Below are positions 48,045 to 58,281 of a stretch of DNA of 64,000 bases, one piece after another. Numbering within the stretch: position 1 is the stretch's first letter; the number at the start of each line of letters is the position of its first letter. Source of the DNA: Harmonia axyridis (Eukaryota; Arthropoda; Insecta; Coleoptera; Coccinellidae); NCBI RefSeq assembly GCF_914767665.1, contig NC_059505.1, forward strand, positions 23,433,506 to 23,497,505. Reading direction: 5' to 3'. The notes under the pieces are model-generated. The model did not search any database. It was not told the DNA's origin and saw only the letters and a program-made list of their open reading frames with translations. A program made the translations under genes and the position numbers.

Positions 48045-48163
48045 AGAACACATATTTGACGGATTTCTTGCGAACAAATTTAATAAAAGCCATCAAATGC
48101 ACAAGTAATCCAGATTCATCGACAACAAGTACTAGCCATTTCTGTGAAGATCATTTTGATGTA
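48045..48163 (+). pseudogene. THAP-like zinc-finger fragment
   Basis: The plus strand reads TYLTDFLRTNLIKAIKC and then STTSTSHFCEDHFDVSTDV. FCEDHFD followed by V/L-x-x-D-[VM] is the second Zn-ligand pair (C..H) end of a THAP domain as seen in many insect THAP proteins. The first C-x-C pair and the invariant tryptophan are not seen. After HFD (48161) the DNA reads GTAAGTAC, a good splice donor, so this could be an exon end. The frame nevertheless continues to a stop at 48200-48202. It could be a fragment of a P-element-like or domesticated THAP protein, or a chance match. Confidence 0.35.
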
Positions 48164-48202
48164 AGTACGGATGTAAATTTGAGATTATTGTTGGTTATGT
48201 AA

Positions 48203-49547
48203 AAATGAGATGTCAATAATTATTTATCATTTGTTCTTTATTGTGCGGTTCTGGTCATAATAAAAAAAATTATTATTATTATTATAAATGATTCCACACT
48301 ATTCTTCTGAATATCCAAATTTTATTTTCGTTCTTCTGCCTCCATTTGAACTTATCATATATTTCTGATTCCAGGTTTTTCACTATATTATTATTTATTT
48401 AATTTCTTTTCCTCAATTTTACGTAACTTGTTAACTTATGCTCTTTGTTTTCTAACAATTCTCACTTACGTAATTTATTATGCCTTGAATTCACCGCAAC
48501 ATTCTACTTATGCTTTTTTAGATTTTTCCTTTTGGCGTCTACGCTCGAATATTTTTCATACTCTCGTGGGTTTTAATAACGCCTTCCGCCTTCGATGATT
48601 CTATTCTTCAACTGTGTATTGTCTAGTTTTCTTGTCTATTTTACAATAACTCATTTCTGGTTTGGATAATGTTTCATGGAAAAAGGTTCACTCAGTTACA
48701 TGTTACCAATAATTGTCTTGAAAATGATGGTTCAACCAGTTTTTGAAGAGAACATCGATATCCTCGTTAATTGCAAGATGCATACCAGCTTGTAATTTCC
48801 AGACTACCGCATGTAATTCGTCACTCTATAAATTAGTGTTCTCGATGACCCTCTTTATCGCCACCAACCCTAGGCTGCATATCCGATGCAGGTAAGATAG
48901 ATCTCCCCCGGATCAGGCAAATTCACTCTCTAATCCGCGAAGTTGTCCATAATCTCCGGATTTATCACTTCTGGTTTTCGTCTAGCCTGAAATTTTAATG
49001 AAATCACGCCCGGCAGCTTCTCGATCAAATCCCAGAGAGCGGCGGTCCACACGTCCGATGGACCACGAAGAATAATGTTCGTCGTTGGCGGGGGTATTTT
49101 ACGTCGAGGTATTAAACCGTAGACCCCGCCAGGTCCTCGGAAATGCGAAACGATAAATTTTGTTGACAAAAAGCCCGAACCAACGAAGTGAAAATTACGA
49201 TTGCTGTTAGACGAACTTAGCTGGGCAATAAAAGTTTCTGTGTTCCCGTATTTCGTGGCTATGGTCCGGCACGATGGAGGCGGGAAGGAAAGGTTATATG
49301 GTGTGTGAAATGGAGGAAGGAATTAATTCATATCCAGGAGCCTGTTCCGAGACTTCCCTTTATGCTATTCTCAGACTGTTCTATTCTTTCGTCAACTATT
49401 GATCGGGAATTCTAGTGGACCATATAATTTGCGAAACTCAATATCTCCCAAAGTACAAGGTAGAATAGATATTTTCTAGTTGAAATTTAAAAATTAAATA
49501 TTTTCTGGTTGAAATTTAAAAATTAATATCATTTAGCATCTAACTTA
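48203..49547. other. Gene-free region with GC-rich island
   Basis: An AT-rich part with (ATT)n at about 48269-48285, then a GC-richer island at about 48880-49270. It has a minus-strand 79-codon frame (48930-49169) without a recognisable domain and TTTATGG / AATAAAA words. Best read as a candidate conserved non-coding island. Confidence 0.45.
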
Positions 49548-49555
49548 ACTGCACT

Positions 49556-50871
49556 CAGGGCCATCGCTAGGGGGTAAGCAGGGTAGGCGGTCGCCTAGGG
49601 CGCCAAATTTCAAGGGCAGCATTTCAAGCTTGATAAACAAAAATTACATGTGTAGTAATGGAAAGTACCGAATGAGATTCAATTCGGTCAGCAACAACAG
49701 GAATGAATTCTGACAAATTTAATTACCATCAAAAACCATCAAAGCTGCCGCATTTAAATCATAAATAACCAGATGTTGCGTAATCCCCTCATAGTGTTGT
49801 TTACAAGTCGACGCTAAAAAACACATTAATTTTTCAGACTCGTCGGTGTTCGATTTGCTAAAGATTCCCGAACTTTATTGCCATTTGGGCGGCTTCTGGA
49901 TCATTTTTGTTTTCAATTCTCCAATAATCAGAATGTTGATTGCTCAGAATAGAAAGCAAAATATACGAGAAACGATTTTATTTCAACATTTGCAACTTAT
50001 CCTCCTTTAGAATTATAAGAAGTTTTATTATTTTGATATTTTTCATTCTTTATATCGAATTAACTAGTTTGGCCGTGGGTGCATTCGATTTTGAAATGAT
50101 GGTTCATTCGATTGTTTTGCTCGATAACCTTGAAGAAAAGGAAACAAAATGTTAAAGCTTTTTATGAAGTCGAAACTGAGCAGAAGAGGGACGACAAATA
50201 ACGGAGGGCGGCATTATCAACTTTTTCCAAGAAAACTAGATTACTGGAAGAATTAATTAAGTAATTATTTTTTTAAATTTCAACGAATATCATAAATAAT
50301 AAATAATATAAAATTGGCTACTGCTCTTGGTAATGAATGAAGAAAATACAAAAAGAAAACGAAGTACGATTTCCAAGTGTGTAATATCATACGATATTAA
50401 TTATCTATCTGGTTAATGTATCAACAAAAATGCTTATGATTCCTATGAAATAGCGTGGAAATCTTCTGTTTGACAATGGTTATGTTGATGGTATTTTGGT
50501 TGATACATTAACCAGATAGATAATTAATATCGTATGATATTACACACATGAATTACATAAAGTTTTTTTTTTTGTCAGATTGACTAATCTTAAACGTTTT
50601 TCCATCTAGAATGTCTGCAACATTTATTCGAATTAAAAATAATGGTTCATCCGCATCATCCGGTTGTTTTATTTAATCATATTGAAGGAAAAACTGAATA
50701 TTTGAGTGTTTTATGGAGTCGAAACTCAGCAGAAGAATCTGAAACCTGAATTCAATTCATATATTTCATCATTTATTCATGAGAATTGTGTTTAAGCTTT
50801 CTGTAAAGCTTCTGTTAGGGCGACAAATTGGGTCTCTGCCTAGGGCTGCAGTTTAGCTAGCGACAGCTCTG
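49556..50871. mobile_element. hAT element with 8-bp target duplication
   Basis: Flanked by ACTGCACT (49548-49555) and ACTGAACT (50872-50879), 7 of 8 identical. The left end CAGGGCCATCGCTAGGGGG and the right end inverted CAGAGCTGTCGCTAGCTAAA form short imperfect TIRs; both ends then carry a CGCCTAGGGC / GCCCTAGGCA motif. 1316 bp. No transposase recognised, so non-autonomous or too decayed. A young MITE sits inside at 50377-50547. Confidence 0.8.
50377..50547. mobile_element. 171-bp MITE with perfect 49-bp TIRs
   Basis: Arms 50377-50425 and 50499-50547 are exact complements (GTGTGTAATATCATACGATA...TGTATCAAC) around a 73-bp non-palindromic centre. No clear target duplication was found at these boundaries. 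Perfect arms inside an old hAT copy show a recent insertion or recent gene conversion. Confidence 0.9.
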
Positions 50872-50964
50872 ACTGAACTCCACTAAACAATATGTCGAAC
50901 GTTATAGTAAAATGATTGTATTCAGCATTAACTATTTATTTTCACCAAATTCGATGTCAAATTT

Positions 50965-51212
50965 ATTCATGCTCTGTTACGAGAGTGCATATATAAATGC
51001 ACCATATCACCCACTTCATTTGAAATCTATATAAAGCATGCTTTGATGCATTGAAGAAGAAAATGTTCTGGGATTGGCATACCCTTGAATGATACGAACA
51101 TCTACACCTTACAGTTTGCGGATGACCAGGTAATAATCGCATAAGACAGAGAAGATCTCTAATACTTGACACGTAAACTGAAAGAAACATACGAATATTG
51201 GGGGACTAGAAA
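50965..51212 (+). pseudogene. RTE-like LINE reverse transcriptase, palm fragment
   Basis: The plus strand reads KCTISPTSFEIYIKHALMH, stop, RRKCSGIGIPLNDTNIYTLQ then FADDQVIIA, stop, DREDL, stop, YLTRKLKETYEYWG. FADD at 51115-51126 is the catalytic RT box, and IPLNDT-IYTLQFADDQVI is characteristic of the insect endonuclease-reverse-transcriptase LINE group. Three in-frame stops. The downstream thumb is cut off near 51212, where it meets the oppositely oriented fragment 51235-51960 from the same kind of element. Confidence 0.85.
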
Positions 51213-51234
51213 AATTTTGGGAATTGTGATATGG

Positions 51235-51960
51235 TGCATCTCTGTCGTATTCCCTCATATACATAAATAAATTTGACAATCTGTTTCCTACTTTTATTCT
51301 GGAGGATGAGCGATAAAACGAGTTCTTCAATACCCTCCTTAAAGTCTGGTTTATATTTGTGTTCCGTAGTGTTTCCCATAGCTTACACCAAGGTATTGAA
51401 TAGTAAGCCTTGGTTAGATCTACGAACAAAATATGTGTTGCTTGATCAACTGAACTTCTTTTTTCAATTATCTGTTTCATACAGAACACATTATCGGTGC
51501 AAGATCTTTTGGCTCTGAATCTTTATTGTTCCTCCTCTTCACCAAAATTTTTTCAATTAGGATTCTTAAAATTCTCCCGTACAGTCTGCTAAGAGTGTTA
51601 CTTGTAACTGAGATACCTCTGTAGTTCGAGCATACGAGCATGGATTGAAGACACATAAACTCCTTTCCAAGTATGTGGAACATCTTTTCCATTGATATAT
51701 CGGTTGAATATTGTAGTGAGTAGATGGAAATTTTTTTTTCACTACCGTTCTTGATGAGCTCTGCGTATATTCCTTCTGGACCGCAGCATCTATATTGTTT
51801 CATACCTTTTACAATTTTGAACACCATCTCTGTATCTATTTCGATTTGTTCACCTTGAATGCTGTTGGGTTTTTCATTTCTTCGTATGATGGACGTCGTT
51901 CTTGAAGTAATTCTGTGTAGTGTTGTATGCATTGTTGTTGTTGGATTACGCTAATGTGGG
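51235..51960 (-). pseudogene. RTE-like LINE reverse transcriptase, fingers fragment
   Basis: The minus strand, in shifting frames, gives YTELLQERRPSYEEM, then KGMKQYRCCGPEGIYAELIK, SNYRGISVTSNTLSRLYGRI, THILFVDLTKAYYSIPWCKL and SSRIKVGNRLSNLF, and finally IRQRCTIS. These are RT blocks 0-3 in the right order (GPxGIxAELIK; NYRGIS; FVDLxKAxDxI, with the usual AFD as AYY; GxRQxCxxS). The fragment stops just where the plus-strand fragment at 50965 begins, and the two share about 20 residues (SNLF to CTIS). Frameshifts and the changed catalytic aspartate region make it dead. Confidence 0.85.
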
Positions 51961-52219
51961 ATTTTTCTTTTCTCTTCCTGTTGATTCAACATTTTTATTC
52001 ACTTTCACACTTCCGAAGATTTTCTTCTTCCTATTTATGCATCTATTTCTCCGCATTTTTATTCTAAATACATATTATATTTAACAAAAAATCACCAAGC
52101 AGGTATTTTTCTCAGAATAATCAAGCAGGTACCGTTGCTATGCGATGAACAACTGTCATCAATATAAATAAATGTCAGAAAAACTGGGATGGATATTAAG
52201 TTCGGGAATAATAAATTGA

Positions 52220-52695
52220 TAAAAATGTCCTCCATGAAGAATTTATGGATTCTACCCCGCCAGGAATACGACAGGCTGTTGACGCAGCACCACACGGCTT
52301 GGTGCCAGAAAAAAATAAGCATCGCTACTTAGAAGCTTTTGAATTATATAGAAAATGGTGCGAAGAAAAAAAGTGAAGAATACTATTTTCGAAAGTGTAC
52401 TCTCATCATATTTTGGAGAACAAATCAGACAAAAGAAGCCGTCCACTTTATGGGCAATGTACATTATGATACGAGCGATGCTACAAATTGAAGCAAAAAC
52501 TGATATTTCGAAACATGGGAAACTTCTGGCCTTCGGAAAACGACAAAGTATTGACTGCAGTCCCAAGAAATCGTACGTTGTATTGACTGCAGGCCCAAGA
52601 AATCGTACGTATTTTCCAGGAATAATATAGAGGATTTCTTAAAAAAATCTCCAAATAATATTTTACCGATAAAGGTTTGTGATCTTTCAATAAGT
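52220..52695 (+). pseudogene. Crypton-like tyrosine recombinase N-terminal fragment
   Basis: Frame 1 reads STPPGIRQAVDAAPHGLVPE, KNKHRYLEAFELYRKWCEEK. After a shift in the A-run at about 52367 it continues TIFESVLSSYFGEQIRQKKP, STLWAMYIMIRAMLQIEAKT, DISKHGKLLAFGKRQS and PKKSYVVLT. Near 52625 a third frame gives NNIEDFLKKSPNNILPIKV. This reproduces the SAM-like core-binding domain of insect Crypton-type recombinases (Y..Y..F..W; YF.E.....KPSTLW..YSML...L; KY.KL.AF.KR...GY.PKKS.V.T; FL...P...LP.KV). The catalytic R...H-x-x-R...Y domain is absent. A 32-bp tandem duplication (52550-52611) lies within it. Family recognition is from memory; a related phage-integrase-like group is possible. Confidence 0.6.
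52550..52611. repeat. Tandem duplication, 32-bp period
   Basis: ATTGACTGCAGTCCCAAGAA... (52550-52581) is repeated from 52582 with one substitution and a few end changes. It disrupts the recombinase remnant. Confidence 0.9.
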
Positions 52696-54369
52696 TGAAA
52701 AAAAATCGTGTTTGAGCTTATACAAGTGCACAGTTAGAAGTTTTATGGTATTATATTCTTCTTATTGTTTTAGATCGCAACAATAATTGAATAGGCATAT
52801 ATGGGGCTCGTTGGACGGATGAATAGGTGAAAAAGAAAATGTTGGACGTTGGTGAAGAAAAAAATTTTGGTTGACATTGCAGATTCCAAAACACATACAA
52901 GTAGATCATTCATCACTGATCCAGTATTTGTGAAAATTATTCGAGACTACATAAATTTCAGAAAATTCGATAGATTTTTTGTTCAAGTTAGAGGAGGAAT
53001 AGCATGAAATCAAGTCATTGGGCATAATACAATAGCTTATTTTCCCAAAAAAAAGCTGTCGAGGTGTGTAATGTATGTTGGTAATGACAACAAGGTTGTA
53101 AATAAAATAATAAACCATTGTGTGAAATTTTGGATAAATAATTTCGTGCATGTGTTCTTAGTGTTCATCATAAACGTCTCCATTCATTTCAATCTAAGAT
53201 ATTGACTTTCTCATAAATCCAGATCAAAGTGTATCGTAGATGCCCTTCAGTTATTCTACTTTGGAAGTTATTCTTTGAAATTTCCCTCGTTTCCCTTCTA
53301 GACTTTCGAGGCAATAGAACTGACTGAATTAATCATTCGGACGTAATTCGCTAATGAAGGGGAAACGACTATATCAAAACAAACATCAAATAATCTTAAC
53401 CCTCTGCTCCTGCTTTCGGCCCAGATTTCATTAAGTTCATTTGCAAACCACTAGAGCTGCTGCCTTCATTCGAAGTAAAATATTTGGGGCATAAGATTCT
53501 CTTCCATCTAGACCACAGATCATTATGAAGGCGTAGAATATTGACATAGTTGATTTTAAAAGTTTCGTCTTTAGTATAATATATGTATGAATACCACGAA
53601 AGAGTTTTACACGAGAGGGGCTTCTGAATATTTCTTCGAATTGTTAACCATATACTCAAAAAGGTGGGGAAAGATAATTGAGACTGCGATTATTCTAAGC
53701 TGCAAATTATACTTCAGGCCATGAAGTACCTGAAAATTTTCATTTGAGTTTCTGTCACAGTTCAAATGTTGCTCTCATGGTCCAAAAAAGACGATATAGA
53801 TAGAGAGTAACAGCAATAGCAAGAAACTACGGAAGAATTCGAACACTATTGAACTAAAAAAATTCATATGAAAGGACTTGATTAAACACCAGAGCGAAGA
53901 AAAGTATCGGCCAACCAAGACATAATAAATATAACTTGAAACCTGTCTATTTCTTGGAGAGACGACGAAGCAAAACAATTTATCAGCTAACGAAGGATTG
54001 GATACTTGCAGGCATTATCTGCTAACTATTGAAAAAAAATCTCCTACTGGATTATATTTATTTATCTCTTCATATACGAGTTTCAAATCAGATTGTTCAC
54101 AACGTTTTAATTCTTCATATTCAAAAACATAAGTTGTCAGTCCTGTACGTAAGGAGAATAAAATTGGAACGGGAATGAATAATTATCGATCAGGGACACA
54201 AGGACGTCGACAGAAACGGGAATAAAAAAGTATCGATCGGGATCTTATGAAAGAATAAACTAGTAAGTTGGAAAAAGGTATATAAAGAAACAACGAAACA
54301 TATGAAATACAGCGGAGAATAGGTTTATTCTTGGAAATGAAGACTTTAATCCTTTTCTAAATGAAACTT
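52696..54369. other. Gene-free AT-rich stretch
   Basis: No gene or repeat recognised. Part of 54000-54369 may be the eroded upstream portion of the LINE fragment that follows. Confidence 0.45.
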
Positions 54370-54735
54370 GAAACTTTGACACTGACGAAGAAACACATCC
54401 AGAAAATACAGGTCTTGTAGAGAAGGATGGAGAGATCGATGTAATGAATCACATTAAGGGGCAGAATTACTAATCAGATCATTAAAGTCATTCGGGAGCA
54501 CGAGGAATCAATTATCCACTTGAAATTTAGTTGGACTGGTCATGTGGCAAGGAAGAAAAACGAGTGAGGGACTAGGACAATTCTTGAGTGTCGACCAAGA
54601 CAAGCTTTTAAAAATAGAAAAAGACAACGCAATAGGTGAATAGACGTCATCAGGAAAAAGCAGCACAGGATAGAAATAAATTGCTCAAAAAAATGGAGGC
54701 CTATGCCCAATAATGGACAAATTAGGCTTCCTATG
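54370..54735 (+). pseudogene. RTE-like LINE C-terminal fragment
   Basis: From 54370 the plus strand reads ETLTLTKKHIQKIQVL, stop, RRMERSM, stops, ITLRGRITNQIIKV, later LKFSWTGHVARKKNE, TRTILECRPRQAFKNRKR and WRPMPNNGQ; in another frame the last part is KKMEAYAQ-WT. This is the region after the RT in insect endonuclease-reverse-transcriptase LINEs (ETWTLTK...QRRMERSMLGI..RDR..N..I, W.WAGHVAR..., RG.P..RW.DDI, W...EEAYAQQWT). It has several stops and one frameshift. Same orientation and plausibly same family as the palm fragment at 50965-51212, but about 3.2 kb away, so either a separate insertion or a scattered copy. Confidence 0.75.
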
Positions 54736-55307
54736 ATGAGTCAGATCTTGCTCATTAACGAACATAACTTAGGAGTTCAAGTTTCGATCTCAACCGAGAT
54801 ATTTGGACCCTTAGCCTACCCTGACAGTTTCAAGTCCCTAGCTCCTTCCGATCGACGTCCGGGTGAACATATATTCTTCCTCATGTACCGTCTCCATTGC
54901 GGAGGTTGGCTATCATCTTTGCTATCTTGATTTTGGAAGTTACCGTCTTAAATAAGTCAAATTAAACCATATACGCAGGTTTTCAAACTGGATATTGTTT
55001 TTCTTCCTTCTATTGTCGCTTGGATTATGATTTGAAAAAAATCTTCGCACCTCTTATGAGAGAGTGAAACTCAACATGATCTTTCTCATCTCAAAATTCA
55101 AAATTACAATTAGACAAAATGCTAACTTGCCGTTACCACGACGAACGAAACAATCGCGCAAAAAGTCATTCGGATGACAAGTTCTAAAGTGTGGTGGAAA
55201 TTCTAGTCGGAAGTGGCATTACGATCCGGATTATTTTGTTCATGGAGTAGGGAAGGATGGAGACTGGGTACCGCAAGGCGTAGGACGCTATAGAGCGGAT
55301 CTATATA
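54736..55307. other. Gene-free stretch, GC-richer start
   Basis: About 54760-54940 is GC-richer and ends in GCGGAGGTTGGCTATCATC, which looks like repeat sequence but could not be assigned; it might be the 3' tail of the LINE. The rest is AT-rich. Confidence 0.35.
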
Positions 55308-55309
55308 TA

Positions 55310-55880
55310 CAGTGCGCGTCAAAATTATGGAACAAATTCATTTTCAGCTAAACAGACCATTTTAAGAAATAATCCTGAAACACGTCGATTTTTGATTTTA
55401 ATTTACCCTATTTTAAAATAAGAATCTAATATACAGGGTGAATTTCTCTCGATTAATGACGTCATCGTCATTTTTTTCAAATGGAACACCCCCATTTTGT
55501 CTCAATTTTCTGATTACTCTAGCTGATTCCAAAAATGTATCACATGTTGATTCCAATTGTTACAGGGTGGACAAGAATACAATAGTTTTGTGTATGCTCA
55601 TAAAGTAACGCATAACAATCTGTACCAATTGGAATCAACATGTGATACATTTTTGGAATCAGCTCAGCTAGAGAAATCGGAAAATTGAGACAAAATGGGG
55701 GTGTTCCATTTAAAGAAAATGACGATGACGTCATAATTCGAAAGTAATTCACCCTGTTTATTAGATTATTATTTTAAAATACGGTAAAGTAAAATAAAAA
55801 AGCGACATGTTTCAGGATTATTTCTTAAAATGGTCTGTTTAGCTAAAAATGAATTTTTTCCATACTTTACGGACACAGTG
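55310..55880. mobile_element. Shorter copy of the CACTGTGTCCG foldback
   Basis: The interior and right end (CATACTTTACGGACACAGTG) match 6601-7520, with the same TACAGGGTGAATT and CATCGTCATTTTTTTC arm segments. The left terminal bases are CAGTGCGCGTCAAAATTATG, the end of the other foldback family, so the copy is a hybrid of the two families. A central part is deleted relative to 6601-7520. Confidence 0.75.
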
Positions 55881-55886
55881 TTTATA

Positions 55887-57707
55887 CAGTGCGCGTCAAT
55901 ATTATGGAACAAATTCATTTTCTCAGAAGAAGAATATTTGGCAAAAAAATCCTGGAACATGTCAATCTTTGTTTCACTTTCTTCAAATTTTTATGCATTT
56001 TTGAAGGATTTTTGTTGCACCCTGTGCCATCTCCCTCATCCCTTTAAATTTTTTGAATAGGGAAAGTGGGTCATGTGGTACTGTTTTGGCAAGGTCTTTG
56101 TATTTTCTTTACAGGCGTGCAGAAATTTTCAAGAAAAAAATTGTTTTTTTTGAAAAATCGATTAGTTAATAGTATATTCTAAAACACGTTGCAGAATAGG
56201 CTCATATTGCAACACGAATGCGAAATTCGAAAACGAGCGACGAAGGAGCGAGTTTTCGAACGCATGAGTGTTGGAATATGCATAGTATAAGGTATATCCT
56301 TACTATGGTATTAGACAATATTATCTCTATTTCAGTCAAGTTTTGTGAAATATGGTCGAAATTCAATGAAAAATTGAGATTATACATCCTAGTGATATTT
56401 GTATTGTATCTTGGCAGTTGGTGTTACTGTTACGAGAATTGACAGATTATGAAATATGAATTTGAATGGTACTTTTCTAATTTTGAAACAATTTCTTATT
56501 ACGCATTAAATTCGAGAATTATGTCTGAAGAAATCGATTTAACACCACTAGAATTAAGAGAAATTGCAATAATATTGCAAATCATTTCACTTTATCCAAA
56601 TTATATTATATTGACAATTATTGACGTTTGTTGAAATTTGATAGGATTGGAAGTCAGTATAGACAACCACAAAACAAAAAATATAACTGAAAACGATGCT
56701 GTAATGAGTTCATTACAGCACTGTTTTTAGACTTGTAATGAACTCATTACGATACTGAAATAGACAAAAGAGGTTTTCAGTATGTGCACTTTGTCATGGC
56801 TCATTTACTTTGAGACGATGTTACCTGATGATACTTGCCACCGAATGAAAGTTGACCATCACAGTTTGGTTCATGCACAACTTTCAAACCCCTCAAACCA
56901 CCCCCCCCCCTCAATTAGAGGGTTCGTAGGGGTTGAAAGTTGTGCATGAACAAAACTGTAATGGTCGACTTTAATTTGGTGACAAATTTCATCAGGTACC
57001 ATCGTCTCAAAGTAAATGACCTATGACAAAGTGCAAATACTGAAAACCTCTTCGAACTAACAAATTTTTCCTACAAACGCTATGAAAAGAAGCGTATTCT
57101 CCACAGCCTACTCAATTCCAAAACTATGTATTGCTCATACTGTGGGAAATATTATTCCCCACGGCACTTTGCCAACACCTCGCTTGGTAGACCAATGAAA
57201 TTGGGCATTTGAGTCGTTTCTATAGAAACGCAATAAATTAACACATACTGTCAACGAAGGCCATTTTGATTTGAATGAAGTCCATTACTTGAATTATTGA
57301 AATTTGTGCATTTGTAGGAAAAGTATAGTGTGCAACATGTGGAGAAAGTCGTTTTTTCGCTCGTGTGTTTGCGCACTCGCCTTTCAGGCTCGTACCACAA
57401 ACTTCCAAACTCGCGAGAAAAGTTGGACTTTCCCCACTTGTTGCACAATATACTATTTTTCTCGAAAATTTCTGCATGCCTGTGAAGAAGATACAAAGAC
57501 CTTGCTAAAAAAGTACCACATGACCCACTTTCCCTATTCAAAAAATTCAGAGGGTTGATGGGGATAGCACAGGGTGCAACAAAAATCATTCAAAAATGCA
57601 TAAAAATTTGGTAAAATTGAAATAATAATTGACCTGTTTCAGGATTTTGTTGCCAAATATTTTTCTTCTCGGAAAATGAAATTGTTCCATAATTTCGACG
57701 CACACTG
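55887..57707. mobile_element. CAGTGCGCGTC foldback with two internal insertions
   Basis: Flanked by TA (55885-55886, 57708-57709). The ends CAGTGCGCGTCAATATTATG and CATAATTTCGACGCACACTG are mirrored, and the arms match the 9971-10795 copy. Compared with that copy, about 600 bp is added in the left arm (about 56165-56765) and about 380 bp in the right arm (about 57078-57458). The left insert contains a hairpin around CGAAAACGAGCGACGAAGG (56212-56274) and two palindromic GTAATGAGTTCATTAC-type words (56702-56755). The right insert ends with the hairpin 57318-57456. Confidence 0.8.
57318..57456. repeat. Hairpin of the GTGCAACAAGTGG family
   Basis: AGTATAGTGTGCAACATGTG at the left mirrors CACTTGTTGCACAATATACT at the right, with paired GAAAGTC and GCGAG segments inward. 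Second copy at about 28082. Confidence 0.85.
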
Positions 57708-57758
57708 TATATTATTTTGTTCATGTTCCTTGAACATTTTGTCGAAGGATAATGAAAT

Positions 57759-58064
57759 TTGTGTTCGTGCCTGGAAAATTCCCAATTTGAACATATTGTT
57801 ATTAGGTATCCTCATCATTTCAATGCCGGTTTCTCTACCCGAGATTTATTGTTCAATCTCACAATTTATGAATTCGACCTTCCAGATATTTTGAAACGTA
57901 TCAGTCTCTCCTATACAAAAGAGAACCCGTGTTATAATGAAATTCCTCACTGGAGGCAGCGGTGGCAATATTTCCGAAAATTCATATTTGCATATACCTA
58001 TGCTTCAACGAAACAAACGCGAGCAGAATTCATGAAGCTATTGTATAACGACACCATCACTTAA
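57759..58064 (+). CDS. Unidentified 101-residue open frame
   Basis: An uninterrupted plus-strand frame to a TAA at 58062-58064. The residue composition is unlike the AT-driven frames around it: aromatic and charged residues alternate, for example YPHHFNAGFSTRDLLFNLTI, YEFDLPDILKRISLSY and HWRQRWQYFRKFIFAYTY, ending EFMKLLYNDTIT. No ATG opens it; the frame begins at a TTG, so it may be a terminal exon or a fragment rather than a whole gene. No domain is recognised. It starts about 50 bp beyond the end of a foldback element. Could be a captured host-gene exon, a piece of an unknown element, or chance. Confidence 0.35.
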   Translation: MCSCLENSQFEHIVIRYPHHFNAGFSTRDLLFNLTIYEFDLPDILKRISLSYTKENPCYNEIPHWRQRWQYFRKFIFAYTYASTKQTRAEFMKLLYNDTIT

Positions 58065-58204
58065 TAATATCGAGATAGCGAAACCAGAGTGTACTTTGAA
58101 AGAATGTGGAAAGTTACAAGATAACATTGAAAGTGCCGAATTTTCAATAGATGCATGAATTTACATCGATTATAGTTATTTTTGCAACAAGTGCAAAAAG
58201 TGAA

Positions 58205-58281
58205 TGTTTATTGCACTCGACGTGAAATTGTCCGACCAGGCCGTTAGGCCGAGTTGGACAACATGTCGAGTGCAATAAACA
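58205..58281. repeat. Hairpin with TTTATTGCACTCGAC arms
   Basis: TGTTTATTGCACTCGACGTG mirrors CATGTCGAGTGCAATAAACA around GGCCGTTAGGCC. A further inverted pair, TTCTACGTTCATGCAAAAAG (58311-58330) and its mirror near 58756-58779, may mark a larger surrounding element. GTGCAATAAA recurs near 58680-58715. Confidence 0.75.

Noticed and set aside
48930..49169. 79-codon minus-strand frame in a GC-rich island
   Set aside because: Composition follows the GC content of the island; no motif, splice sites or homologue recognised.
50965..51960. Twin-priming as the cause of the inverted LINE halves
   Set aside because: In twin-priming the inverted 5' segment precedes the sense 3' segment; here, read in the same sense, the order is the opposite.
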